From contig JAEUHM010000044.1 in assembly GCA_016795485.1 (NCBI GenBank), positions 124,001-188,000 of the forward strand: a DNA stretch of 64,000 bases, written 5' to 3'. Origin of the DNA: Verrucomicrobiaceae bacterium. GTDB taxonomy: Bacteria; Verrucomicrobiota; Verrucomicrobiia; Verrucomicrobiales; Verrucomicrobiaceae. The notes below the pieces were generated by a model. That model worked only from the letters and a program-made list of their open reading frames with translations. It made no database searches and was not told the origin of the DNA. The stretch's first letter is position 1. Each line of letters starts with the position of its first letter. Below, piece by piece: positions 53,290 through 62,795 of this stretch. Position numbers and translations under genes: made by a program.

Positions 53290-56200
53290 TCACGGTTGCG
53301 TCACCCGCAGGCGCACGAACATCTTCACCGGGCCGCTAGGGATCGTGTAGGAGATAGTCGTGGAGTTGTTGATGTAGGATGGGCCGGTGACCTCGGTCCA
53401 GACTGCAGCGGGGCCGAGGTTACTAGAATGCTCTATGGCATAGGTCACGCCGGAAATGCCGCTGCGTTTTGTAAACGTAAGTGTGAGGCCCGTGAACGTG
53501 CCAGCGGAGCCGTTCGGCAAAGTGGGATCGCGGTCGGCGATGGCGAACTCAAGCAGGTTGCTCAGGCCATCTTTGTCAAAGTCATCTGTTAGGCCTCGTT
53601 CGTTGGTGGGCAGTGTTCCGTTTGCATAGGTAAGGGTTGCCCAATGGGTGAAACTGGAGGCGACCGTGGCAGTGAGGTAACCGTTGGCATCGAGCGCAAA
53701 GTTCGCATACCCCATGCCGCTGATCTTGCCGAGTTGCGTGGCGGTGAGCGCGGTGGAGCTGGTGCCAAAGCGCAACGAGCTGCCGGAGACGAAGGTGCCG
53801 GTGATGGCGAGTGTGCCGCTCCACTCGATGGCGCTGCTGTCGGCAAAGGCGAGCGCGGCTCCAGCGCCGAGGTTGATCGTGGCGGCGGCGGTGACATTGA
53901 GCGTGCCGGTGGTATCGGTGAAGGTGTCGGCATTCAGCGTGGCGGCTCCAATGCTCACAGCAGTGGTGTTGGGCAGGACGTTGCTGGCTCCGAGGGCGAG
54001 CGTGCCGCCGCTGAGGGTGGTGGTGCCGGTGTAGGTGTTGACTCCGGAGAATTTCCAGGTGCCGGTGCCGATCTTCTCGACGTTCACGAGACCGGTGGAG
54101 GCGGTGTTGTTGGCGATCACGCCTTGGATTTCATTCGCCGCGCCGGTGTAGCTGCCGCCGAAGGTGATCGTGCGGTGCTGGCTGCCGTTCAAGCCAGTGA
54201 CTGGAGTGTTGAAGGTGGCATTGCTAAAGATCAACGCGCCGCTGCCGTCGTTGATGATGGAGCCGCCACCGGTTCCTGGCACACTGTCGGGAGTTCCGAT
54301 GCGGACAGGGCGGTTGGTGGAGTGTCCGGGACCGGTGTAGAGCAAGGTGCCGCTATCGGGGCCGCGACCCAGGCCGATGGTGGTTCCTGCGCCAATCGGG
54401 CTGGTGATGCCGCTACTGGCCAGCATGCTGACACTCAAGGTGCCGTTGTTGATGAAGATGCCGCCGGTGAAGGAGGAGGTCGCATTGGTCAGCACCCATT
54501 TGCCGGTGCCGTTTTTGCTGAGGTTCGTGTTGTCGGTGCTGGTGCCGTTGTTGTTGATCTGCGCGGCAAGGGTGTTGTCGCCGGCATGGGTTCCGCTGAG
54601 AGCAAAGTAGCGTCCTTGATTCGTGACTGTGTTCACGATGGCCGCGGTGTTGGTGAAGTTGACCGGTCCCGAACCGGAGGCATCCAAGGTGAAGCCGGTG
54701 TTGTTGGAGTTGGGGCTGTAGGTGATCTGGCGGTCGGTGCTGTCGCCAGTGCCGATGTAACTGAGAATGCCGCCCGAGCCGAAGCGCAGATTTGTGGCGT
54801 CATTGGCCGATGCGCCGATGCTGCTGCCGCTGCCGCCGTTGGCGAGCTTGGTCACGGCCAGCGTTCCTGCGGTGACGGTGGTCACGCCGGTGTAGGTGCT
54901 GGCACCCGAGGAGAGCGTCCAGGTGCTGGTGCCGCTCTTCGTGACGTTTTGTGTGGTGCGCGTGCCGTTTTCGATGATGCCCTGGATCGCGTTGCCCGTG
55001 CTGGTGCCGCCGAGGGCGAAGGTGCTCGTGCCCGTGGCCGTGCCGGTGGCATTGCCCGTAATGATGACGCTGACGCCGACGGGCGTGAGCGTGGCCGTGC
55101 CGCCACTACCAGCAGCGCAGGTGAGGCTGGCAAACTGGAGCGCGGGAGTTCCGCTCGTGACGTTACTGCCGGCTGTGAAGTTTTGCACGGCATGTGAGAC
55201 GGCGAGGTTTCCAAACGCATGCGTGAGTCCTGCACCTGCGGTGGCGCGATCGGAGGTGATGGTGCCGCCTGCGATGCTGACCGGTGTGCTGGAGGCAAAC
55301 GCAGTGTCGGTGCCGAGCTGCAACACATTCGGGCTCGCGCCGACGGCCACGAGGCTGGAGTTTTGCACCGCGCCGATATGCGCGAGGCGCAACGTGCCCG
55401 CACTGATGGTGGTGCTGCCGCTGTGCGTGTTTGCACTGGCAAGCGTGAGCGTGCCAAGGCCTGTCTTGCTAATGGACAACGAGCCAGCGGTATTGGTGAA
55501 GGTGCCCGCGAAGGTGCTGGTGGTGTCATTGGCACCGATGGTGAGCGTGGGCGTGCCGCCAGCGAGCGTGTTCACTGTGCCGGTGCCGGACAGCGCGTTG
55601 ACAGTGTCGGAGAAGGTATTCAGATCGAGCGTGCTGTTGACCGTGACGATGCCCACGGCGGCTCCATCGGGAAGGACGTTGCTGGCACCGAGTCGCAAGG
55701 TGCCGCTGTTGATGATCGTGTTGCCGCTGTAAGTATTGGCACCGGCGAGGCTGAGGATGCCTGCGCCTTCTTTGGTGAGGCTGGTGCTCGCACCCGTGAG
55801 CGCCGACGAGATGGTGATCGGTGTCGATGCATGATTGACGGTGAGGGTTGCGGTGTCGAACAGCGTGATAGCACCACCGCTGAGTGTCAGCGCGGTGGAT
55901 TGACCAGCGCCGAACGTGATGCTGCCAACGCTGACGCCGCCTGCTGCGATCGTCACCGCTGCCTGGTTGTAGTTCGACGTGGCGCTGCCGAAATTGACGG
56001 CGCTGTTGGTCGTCGTCGAGCTGGCAACCGCTGGTGAGGCACCGCTGCTATCAGGCGACCAAAAGGCGCTCGTGCCCCAGGTGCCCGTGGTATTGCCAAA
56101 ACCCGCCGTGGTGCCGTCCGAGTCCCAGAAGAGGTTCGTGGCAGGAGCAAAGGTGGCGCTGATGGTCTGGTTCGCGGTGACGTTGCTGAATGTGTAGCTC

Positions 56201-59200
56201 AACGCTGGCGGCACGGAGGCTCCGTTCACCGTCAACGTGTCCACCATGTAACCTGTGGCCGGAGTGAGCGTGTAGATTTGACTGCCGCCGCTGGACACGG
56301 ACGTGACGCCGGTGGGCGTGCAGGTGCCGTTGGGATCGGAGGTGGAGTTGGTGATCGAGTAAGTGGCTCCGCTGCCGCTGCCGACGAGGTAGCCGCTGCT
56401 GTTTAATGAGAAGCTGGTGAAGCCGCCGCCGCTGATCTTGCTGAGTTGCGTGGCGGTGAGCGCGGTGGCGCTGGTGCCAAAGCGCAGCGAACTGCCGGAG
56501 ACGAAGGTGCCGGTGAGGCTGAGCGTGCCCGCCCAGGTGATGGCGCTGCTGTCCGCAAAGACGAGCGCCGCTCCAGTGCCAAAGCGGATGGCGGCCGCGG
56601 CGGTGACATTGAGCGTGCCGACGGTGCCGGTGCGCGTGTCGGCATCGAGCGTGGCGGCGCCGATGCTGACATTGGTCGTGGAGGGAAGCACGTTGTTGGC
56701 CCCGAGGATGAGCGTGCCGCCGCTGATGGTGGTGGTGCCGGTGTAGGTGTTGGCACCGGACAGCTTCCACGCGCCCGTGCCGCTTTTGGAGAGGCTGACC
56801 TGACTCGCAGGCGCGGTGGCACCGTTGAGCGTGTTGTCCGCGATCACACCCTGCACTTCATTCGGCGTGGCGCTGCTGCCAAACGATCCCGCGAGCCCGA
56901 GCACGCGTGCGGCGCTACCTGCGGTGATGCCCACAGGCGTGTTGAACGCCGCCGCAGTGAAAATGAGCGCTCCGGTGCCGTTGTTCGATACCGTGGCCGT
57001 CGTGCCCGCAGAACCAGTGCCTCCGATTTGAATGGGACGGTTCGTCGTGTCGCCGGTGCCGGTGTAGGCCAGCGTCGTGGAGTTGTTTGGAGCAATGGTA
57101 ATGCTGCCGGTCGTGGCCGCCCCGAGCGAGCTGGGTGTGCCGTAGTTTTTGATCGTGTTGATGGTGACGGTGCCTTGTCGTGCCACGACGCCACCGGTGA
57201 AGGTGTTGAGGCCGTTGAGGATGAGATTGCCGGTGCCTTGTTTATTGATGCCGACGGTGCCGCTGATCACCCCGCCGATGGTGACGGTGCCGTAAATCTC
57301 TTGCGTGGAGCTCACATTGATTGACACAGGGCTGGTGCCGAAGTCCCAATTGCCACCAAGCCGGAAGTTGCCCGCCCACACCATGCTGCCCGCATAGCTG
57401 AGCGTGCTGCCGCTGGCATTGTTGAGGTAAGGATTGTTCGTGTTGTCACCGAGAGTGATGGTGCCACCACCGAGCGCCGTGGTGGTGTTCAAGGTGAGTG
57501 TGCCTGCCGTGATCGTCGTGCCGCCGGTGTAAGTGTTGCTTCCCGCGAGGATCAAATTACCCGCGCCGGTCTTCTCAAGCCCTGCGGTGCCCGCGACGAC
57601 GTTGTTTAACTGCGCCGAGTTGTTATCCACCTCGATCGTCGGAGCCGCTCCAGCGAGTGTGATCGTGTTACCGGCATTCACGGTCCACGTTTCCGTGCCG
57701 CTGAGGTCACCGAACTTCCAAAGACCACCCGTGCGGTCCGCACCGAGGGTGAGCGTAGTATTGGCAGCGATGTCCACGGTGCTGAAATCGACCGTATCGC
57801 CCGCAACCGTGGTGGGAACGGTGTTCATGATCCAATTCGAAGCGGTGGTCCAGCTTTGCGCTCCACCAGCGGTTTGTGTCCACGTGCTCGCAGGCAGTGA
57901 CGCCGCCAGGAACTCGACCGCCGCGATGCTGAGGCTGAAACTGCTGCCCGTGGCCGTGGTAAAGGTGGGCGTGATGGCTCCAGGCGTGGCGACTTGCTGA
58001 TGACCTGCGGCAAAGCTGCCCCACTGGCTGCCCCAGTTGCCGCTGGCACTCTGAGTGAGCGGTGCGTTCGCCGTCGGCGTGCCAGCGCTGTTCGGACTGC
58101 CGGAGTTCTCGATCGCGGCGATGACCAGGGAGTTGTCGGACGATGTCGTGAGTGGAGCGGACGTCACCGCCGTGCCACGGCGGCTGTTCATGGCACCGGA
58201 GCCGGGTCTTGTGTTTGAGAGTGCGGAAGCGACGCCGAGCCCGCCGTTCGGATTGTAGCCAGACACGGTGATGCCAGTGCCCACCGGTCCCGGATTGTCG
58301 AGGTAGTAGATGCCCACAGCTCCGGTGGTCGTTCCGCCGGTTTGATGCGCGGCTTCGATCATCTGGATGCCGTTGTAGCGCACGCCCAGGATGGAAACGT
58401 GGTCGTTGTTCGCGTTCTCGAGCCCGATGGCCACCACAAGTTTGTCCGCCGTGGCGGCGTCGAAGGTGCCGAGGCCCGTCACGGCCTTGTAACCACTGCC
58501 GCTCGCCACCGTAAACTGTTGCGTGTCATTCACCGCGATGGTGCCCGCCACATTCACGGCAGTCGTCGTGGCTGAGACTGGCGCGGAGGCCGGGCTGCTG
58601 AGCGTGCCCGCACGCATCGACACCGTGTAAGTGTAAGTCGCGTTGGGTTGCAAACCGGTGTCGGTGTAGGTGCGCGAGGTCTGCCATGCACTGGACGTGC
58701 CGCCAGGATTGCCAGACGTCTCGGTGAAGAGATACTCCACCGTTCCGCCCGTATAGCCATACTCCACTTCTCCCGTCTCAGCGGTCATGGTGATCGCGTT
58801 GGAGCTGTTTGCCTCGGGCGGAAGATCAAACGTGCCGGTAGCCGGCATCAGCGGTGCCCAGGTGTAAAGAACGGCAGGCGTCACCGGAAGCCCCACATCT
58901 TCCACATTCGGTGTCGAGAGCAGTTCGATGCGTGTCACCGAACCATCCGCAGCAGGCAGATTCACCGCCTCGGTCTCGATGCTGGCCGAGCTGGTCAGCG
59001 TCTGTCCGGTCAATGCGGAAGCTGGCAGCATGTAGGCCTTGGTCACGCCGCCTTGCACCACTCGCACGCAATAGTCGCAACCATTCGTCGGCGCGTAGAT
59101 CGAGTTCGCCGCCGTGCGATCCGCCGGAACACTGGGATCAAACAAACGAATCAATCCCGCCGTGTAAGGCCCGATCGGCGGATACACCATGTTGATGGCC

Positions 59201-60504
59201 GGTTTCGAGCCCGACATCGTGGCGAGGATGCTGATCACCTGCGTGTCGCGAGTGGTCGGGTATTGCACGCCGTTGTTGCTCACAGCCGTCGTGTAGTCAC
59301 CGGTGGCCGAGTCATACTGCGCCCAGCTTCCATTGCCGCTGTTGAGCGCCGGATTCCATACGACCACATGGCTGTTCAGGTAGCTGCGCATCTGATTCAC
59401 CGAGTAGTCGGAGAAGTGGTTGAACAGATAACCCGCAGGCTGCCAGCCGCTGCCCCCACCCTGCATCGGATCGACTGTGTAAGTGCCCACCGGCTTGCCG
59501 CCGACATTGCCCGCCACCACCGTCGGCGGGATGAAGGCACCCGTCGGCTGATGAAATGCCCAAGCGGGTCCGGCGTGCGTCTCATTGTAGTTCACCGGAG
59601 CCTGGATGCCGTGCATGTCGCCTTTGTAGGGATACGCGCCGTTATCGCCCCAGTGCGGCAGTGACAGCGCATGACCCAGTTCGTGATGCAGGATGCCGCG
59701 ATCCGTGCCGCTGCCAACACCGGCAAATCCGCCCGCCTGACCGCCCGCAAAGGCGTTATACACGTTCAAGTAATACAAGCTCCAGCGACCATCTCTGCCC
59801 GTGGCACGCTTCAGGGCTCCGTTCCACTCCAGCGCCGCCGCCTGCTCGCCATCGAAGGTGAGGCCCGTCTGCGCCGCATACTCGGCCTTGGACCGGATGC
59901 GCACCGCTTGAGCACTCACATCCGAGCGCGGCGGGATCACCAACTCGCGAAAGACGACATTGTTCAGCCTGCGCACCTCCAGATCCTTCACCGGCCACTT
60001 CGCCTCGATCTCCGCAAACGAGCCGCTGGTGTAGTCGCCGGTGGTCTTGGAGAAGTAATGCACATCCGTCATCGTCATGATGACCGTTGTTGGTGCGCTC
60101 ACCTTCATGTCCGTCACCGTGCTCGTCACCGCGCCCACGTTCACCGTCACCTGCAGCCCCTTGCTGATCCAAGCTGCCGGCAGCACGCCGGTGAAACTGT
60201 TCGCCGTGGAGTGCTGCACCACGCCCAGGCCATCCGGTATCGACGCTGGCAAAGTCGCCGGCCCGGTGAGCTGCACCGTCAAAAATTGCCCCGCGAGATT
60301 CAGCGTCGCAAACACAGCTGGCGATGCCGGAGTGGCCGGATCAGTCACATGCACTTTGATAAACACATCACGCCCGCCCACCGTGCCGAAATACGGGTTG
60401 TCAGACTTGTGCATGTGCGTCTGGCCAAAATAAATCGCATCAATCGACACCGCGCCCGCCGAGCAGGCCGCGATGAGGAAAGCGATGAAGGTGACAAATC
60501 TCAT
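53290..60504 (-). CDS. Giant secreted M66-like metalloprotease with beta-strand (autotransporter-type) repeats
   Basis: The protein has 2404 residues with a signal peptide (about 1-18). A metallopeptidase domain (about 20-520) has HELGHALSLPH with zinc ligands His274, His278 and His284 and catalytic Glu275. Its context (WSLYYLNVYN, FSDYSVNQMRSYLN, FDPMQGGG-like VDPMQGGGSG) resembles the M66 family (StcE, TagA, dictomallein), known as mucin-cleaving. Then come a fibronectin-III-like segment (about 590-650), a jelly-roll domain, and more than a thousand residues of autotransporter-associated beta-strand repeats (NTYTGTTTISGGTLILGA and variants). A DKDGLSNLLEFA segment and a beta domain end the chain. 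There is no outer-membrane barrel, so export must use another route. It is divergent from a GntR-type regulator. Confidence 0.85.
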   Translation of the reverse strand: MRFVTFIAFLIAACSAGAVSIDAIYFGQTHMHKSDNPYFGTVGGRDVFIKVHVTDPATPASPAVFATLNLAGQFLTVQLTGPATLPASIPDGLGVVQHSTANSFTGVLPAAWISKGLQVTVNVGAVTSTVTDMKVSAPTTVIMTMTDVHYFSKTTGDYTSGSFAEIEAKWPVKDLEVRRLNNVVFRELVIPPRSDVSAQAVRIRSKAEYAAQTGLTFDGEQAAALEWNGALKRATGRDGRWSLYYLNVYNAFAGGQAGGFAGVGSGTDRGILHHELGHALSLPHWGDNGAYPYKGDMHGIQAPVNYNETHAGPAWAFHQPTGAFIPPTVVAGNVGGKPVGTYTVDPMQGGGSGWQPAGYLFNHFSDYSVNQMRSYLNSHVVVWNPALNSGNGSWAQYDSATGDYTTAVSNNGVQYPTTRDTQVISILATMSGSKPAINMVYPPIGPYTAGLIRLFDPSVPADRTAANSIYAPTNGCDYCVRVVQGGVTKAYMLPASALTGQTLTSSASIETEAVNLPAADGSVTRIELLSTPNVEDVGLPVTPAVLYTWAPLMPATGTFDLPPEANSSNAITMTAETGEVEYGYTGGTVEYLFTETSGNPGGTSSAWQTSRTYTDTGLQPNATYTYTVSMRAGTLSSPASAPVSATTTAVNVAGTIAVNDTQQFTVASGSGYKAVTGLGTFDAATADKLVVAIGLENANNDHVSILGVRYNGIQMIEAAHQTGGTTTGAVGIYYLDNPGPVGTGITVSGYNPNGGLGVASALSNTRPGSGAMNSRRGTAVTSAPLTTSSDNSLVIAAIENSGSPNSAGTPTANAPLTQSASGNWGSQWGSFAAGHQQVATPGAITPTFTTATGSSFSLSIAAVEFLAASLPASTWTQTAGGAQSWTTASNWIMNTVPTTVAGDTVDFSTVDIAANTTLTLGADRTGGLWKFGDLSGTETWTVNAGNTITLAGAAPTIEVDNNSAQLNNVVAGTAGLEKTGAGNLILAGSNTYTGGTTITAGTLTLNTTTALGGGTITLGDNTNNPYLNNASGSTLSYAGSMVWAGNFRLGGNWDFGTSPVSINVSSTQEIYGTVTIGGVISGTVGINKQGTGNLILNGLNTFTGGVVARQGTVTINTIKNYGTPSSLGAATTGSITIAPNNSTTLAYTGTGDTTNRPIQIGGTGSAGTTATVSNNGTGALIFTAAAFNTPVGITAGSAARVLGLAGSFGSSATPNEVQGVIADNTLNGATAPASQVSLSKSGTGAWKLSGANTYTGTTTISGGTLILGANNVLPSTTNVSIGAATLDADTRTGTVGTLNVTAAAAIRFGTGAALVFADSSAITWAGTLSLTGTFVSGSSLRFGTSATALTATQLSKISGGGFTSFSLNSSGYLVGSGSGATYSITNSTSDPNGTCTPTGVTSVSSGGSQIYTLTPATGYMVDTLTVNGASVPPALSYTFSNVTANQTISATFAPATNLFWDSDGTTAGFGNTTGTWGTSAFWSPDSSGASPAVASSTTTNSAVNFGSATSNYNQAAVTIAAGGVSVGSITFGAGQSTALTLSGGAITLFDTATLTVNHASTPITISSALTGASTSLTKEGAGILSLAGANTYSGNTIINSGTLRLGASNVLPDGAAVGIVTVNSTLDLNTFSDTVNALSGTGTVNTLAGGTPTLTIGANDTTSTFAGTFTNTAGSLSISKTGLGTLTLASANTHSGSTTISAGTLRLAHIGAVQNSSLVAVGASPNVLQLGTDTAFASSTPVSIAGGTITSDRATAGAGLTHAFGNLAVSHAVQNFTAGSNVTSGTPALQFASLTCAAGSGGTATLTPVGVSVIITGNATGTATGTSTFALGGTSTGNAIQGIIENGTRTTQNVTKSGTSTWTLSSGASTYTGVTTVTAGTLAVTKLANGGSGSSIGASANDATNLRFGSGGILSYIGTGDSTDRQITYSPNSNNTGFTLDASGSGPVNFTNTAAIVNTVTNQGRYFALSGTHAGDNTLAAQINNNGTSTDNTNLSKNGTGKWVLTNATSSFTGGIFINNGTLSVSMLASSGITSPIGAGTTIGLGRGPDSGTLLYTGPGHSTNRPVRIGTPDSVPGTGGGSIINDGSGALIFSNATFNTPVTGLNGSQHRTITFGGSYTGAANEIQGVIANNTASTGLVNVEKIGTGTWKFSGVNTYTGTTTLSGGTLALGASNVLPNTTAVSIGAATLNADTFTDTTGTLNVTAAATINLGAGAALAFADSSAIEWSGTLAITGTFVSGSSLRFGTSSTALTATQLGKISGMGYANFALDANGYLTATVASSFTHWATLTYANGTLPTNERGLTDDFDKDGLSNLLEFAIADRDPTLPNGSAGTFTGLTLTFTKRSGISGVTYAIEHSSNLGPAAVWTEVTGPSYINNSTTISYTIPSGPVKMFVRLRVTQP
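53718..54077 (-). repeat. Long internal repeat of the giant protease gene, copy A
   Basis: About 360 bp are nearly identical to 56430-56785 by eye, beginning with GCTGATCTTG and ending in GGTGTAGGTGTTG followed by the linker. It encodes one beta-strand repeat unit plus its spacer, including ALTATQLGKISG. Confidence 0.7.
56430..56785 (-). repeat. Long internal repeat of the giant protease gene, copy B
   Basis: Partner of 53718-54077. It encodes the matching unit with ALTATQLSKISG. Such paired tracts favour recombination and copy-number change in the passenger region and can cause assembly collapse. Confidence 0.7.
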
Positions 60505-60561
60505 GGAAGGGCCATTCTCTGAATTTCAGGCCTTTCAGGCAATGCATTCTCCATTTGCCAC

Positions 60562-60580
60562 CTGGCCGTCGAGCGGCCAG
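60562..60580. promoter_or_regulatory. Palindrome before the GntR-type regulator
   Basis: CTGGCCG (60562-60568) and CGGCCAG (60574-60580) are perfect complements with a 5-nt centre, ending 10 bp before the GTG start at 60591 and within the 86-bp divergent region. The position suits an autoregulatory operator. A second palindrome AATGCATT lies at 60541-60548. Confidence 0.4.
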
Positions 60581-60590
60581 GATTCGCCCC

Positions 60591-61670
60591 GTGAGCACGC
60601 CGAGCTTTCTCACCCTTTCCGACCAGGTCACCGAGCATCTTCGCAGTGAAATCTTGCGCGGACGCTGGAGCGGCGCACTGCCCGGAAAACACCAACTCGC
60701 AGCCGAACTCGGCGTGAACAACAAAACAGTCGAAAGCGCCCTCCGGCAGCTCGAAAAGACCGGTTTGCTGCTCCCTCAAGGCGCGGGCCGCAAGCGACTG
60801 ATCAATACCCGCCGCCGCAGCATGTCCCGCACCCTGCGCATCGCGCTGTTGCTCAACGACCATGTGCTCGACGAGAAGACCAAGCTGGTGCTCGAAATCA
60901 AACACGCGCTCGACACTGCCGGACACACGATCATCACGCTGCCGAAGTCGCTCACCACACTTCGCTTTGATCCCAAACTGGTTGCCGCACTCGTGCGCAA
61001 GACCGAGGCCGATGCCTGGCTCATTCTCGCCGCCTCACGCAGCGTGCTCGAGTGGTTCGCCGGCCAGTCCATGCCCGCTTTCGCGGTCTTCGGCAACCGC
61101 TTCGGCATTAAAATCCCCTCCGTTTCCCCGAACAAGCCGCCTGTGATCGCCGAGGCCACGCGGCACCTCATATCGCTCGGTCATCGGCGAATCGCCATGC
61201 TGGCCAAACGAGCCGTGCGCATGCCCCATCCCACCGTTGGCATCGCGGCTTACCTCGACACGCTACACACCCACGGCTGCCAACCCAGCGAGTTCAACCT
61301 TCCCGATTGGGACGAAACGAACGCGGGCTTTCACGCCTGCCTCAGCTCGCTCTTTCGCGCCACACCGCCCACCGCGCTCATTGTCGATGAAGTCACCTAC
61401 TTCGTTGCCGCCATGCAGTTCCTGCTGCGTGAGGGCCTCAAAGTGCCCGCCGATGTCTCGCTCATCAGCACGGACGACGATGTCGCCTTCTCGCACTGCG
61501 ATCCACCGGTCGCCTGCATGCGCTGGGACATGCGCCCCGTCGTCCGCCGCATCGTGCAATGGGCCGCCAACGTCAGCCGTGGCAAACCGGACTTCGCGCA
61601 AACGCTCACACCCGCCGAGTTCGTGTCTGGAGGCACCGTGGGGCCTGCCAGCACCTCTTCGCGGCGATGA
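60591..61670 (+). CDS. GntR-type regulator with LacI-like sugar-sensor domain
   Basis: The protein has 359 residues from GTG 60591; a TTG at 60555 is in frame but gives a basic Arg/Pro leader. An N-terminal winged helix (about 5-70) has QVTEHLRSEILRGRWSG, KHQLAAELGVNNKTVESALRQLE and GLLLPQGAGRKRL. The C-terminal sensor (about 78-350) has the periplasmic-binding-protein fold, with LGHRRIAML and PTALIVDEVTYFVAAMQFL. This fusion is frequent in Verrucomicrobia. It probably senses a glycan product and represses the divergent giant protease gene. It is convergent with the esterase gene by 36 bp. Confidence 0.85.
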   Translation: MSTPSFLTLSDQVTEHLRSEILRGRWSGALPGKHQLAAELGVNNKTVESALRQLEKTGLLLPQGAGRKRLINTRRRSMSRTLRIALLLNDHVLDEKTKLVLEIKHALDTAGHTIITLPKSLTTLRFDPKLVAALVRKTEADAWLILAASRSVLEWFAGQSMPAFAVFGNRFGIKIPSVSPNKPPVIAEATRHLISLGHRRIAMLAKRAVRMPHPTVGIAAYLDTLHTHGCQPSEFNLPDWDETNAGFHACLSSLFRATPPTALIVDEVTYFVAAMQFLLREGLKVPADVSLISTDDDVAFSHCDPPVACMRWDMRPVVRRIVQWAANVSRGKPDFAQTLTPAEFVSGGTVGPASTSSRR

Positions 61671-61706
61671 TTCGCCTGGGCTCACGTCGATGTCTGCCAG
61701 ATAGAT

Positions 61707-62612
61707 TCACCGTTGCATCGCTCCGGCGTGCGCGTCTTTGCTCAGGTGGCGCTTGAAAAAGTTCATGATGCGCTCGCGCTCCTTCATCCACACCTCGACG
61801 TGGGAGTGCCCGACTCCGGGTAGGGTGACGAACCCGCCCGGTGCGCCCGCCTTTTTCATCGCGGCGTCGAAGAGCTGGCTTTGCGAGATGTTGACCACGC
61901 CATCGGCATCCCCATGGAAGATCAGAATCGGCGGCGTGACCTTCGAGAGATAGGTGATCGGGCAGGCCTCGCGTGCCAGATCGAGCGCCTCAGCGGTGGC
62001 GCGGCCCCACATGCGTGCCTCGGGTGAGTTCGGGCTGTTGAACTGCGGCATCTTCTCGAAATCGATCGGACCAAACATATCCACAGCGCAGCTCACGGCG
62101 CTGCTTTGATCGAGATGCTCGCCGACATCGAGTTTTTTCGCTTCACCACTGGCACCGACGAGCGCGGCAAGATGGCCACCCGCAGAGCTGCCCCACACGC
62201 CGATGCGACCGGGAGCGAGGTTGTATTCCTTCGCATGAGCGCGCAGGAACCGAATCGCGGCCTTGCAGTCGGTGATTTGTGCGGGCCACTTCGCATCGCC
62301 GCTTAGGCGGTAATTGATCGTCGCCACGGCGTAACCGCTCTTCATGAGATCGGCCCAGATGGCATGATTCTCCGCCTTGTCGCCGCCCATGAAGGCACCA
62401 CCGTGAATCCACACGAGCAGCGGGCGCGGCCTGCCTTTCTTGAAAGAGGCGATGTCGAGCCTTTGCCGCGGATGCGCCTCCTTCACATAGGCCACCTCGC
62501 CCGCAAACTCGGCTCCCGGCGGCAGGTTCGATGGAGCGCCTTGAGCGACCGCAAACAAGGTGAAGGCCACTAAGGCGAGAGTGACGAGAGCGGAGGCAGA
62601 CGGCTGTTTCAT
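61707..62612 (-). CDS. Secreted alpha/beta hydrolase (BD-FAE-like esterase)
   Basis: The protein has 301 residues from ATG 62612. The open frame continues far upstream opposite the LacI gene, but that part is shadow and lacks any signal. A signal peptide (about 1-26) is followed by the oxyanion HGGAF (70-74) and nucleophile Ser143 in GSSAGG. The acid Asp is in FHGDADGVV, and the His is in GVGHSHVEVW. The set matches BD-FAE, feruloyl or acetyl-esterase-like enzymes acting on decorated glycans. It is divergent from the LacI regulator by 183 bp. Confidence 0.88.
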   Translation of the reverse strand: MKQPSASALVTLALVAFTLFAVAQGAPSNLPPGAEFAGEVAYVKEAHPRQRLDIASFKKGRPRPLLVWIHGGAFMGGDKAENHAIWADLMKSGYAVATINYRLSGDAKWPAQITDCKAAIRFLRAHAKEYNLAPGRIGVWGSSAGGHLAALVGASGEAKKLDVGEHLDQSSAVSCAVDMFGPIDFEKMPQFNSPNSPEARMWGRATAEALDLAREACPITYLSKVTPPILIFHGDADGVVNISQSQLFDAAMKKAGAPGGFVTLPGVGHSHVEVWMKERERIMNFFKRHLSKDAHAGAMQR

Positions 62613-62683
62613 TTGGCAGATGCGTTCAGTGTGAAAGGCTTTCCAAAGTGGTGATGTCACAGGATCAAAGATCCGAGCAGTTC

Positions 62684-62695
62684 GCAAGCGCTTGC
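62684..62695. promoter_or_regulatory. Candidate LacI-family operator
   Basis: GCAAGCGCTTGC is a perfect 12-bp palindrome with the central CG usual for LacI-family operators. It lies in the 183-bp divergent region between the esterase and the LacI gene. A second small repeat (GGATC-AAA-GATCC, 62662-62674) lies nearby. Nothing else in the region stands out. Confidence 0.55.
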
Positions 62696-62795
62696 TCATC
62701 TCGCTGCCGCCTAGGCTTGAGAGCGGCGTGTCAAAAGACTGATTCCTCGGGCATATCCCGGCTGCACATCGCGCGTGACTTGTTATGCTGGCATC

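Noticed and set aside
53290..60504. Classical autotransporter with C-terminal barrel
   Set aside because: The chain ends in a short beta domain after DKDGLSNLLEFA; no barrel-like alternating strands or terminal aromatic residue are visible.
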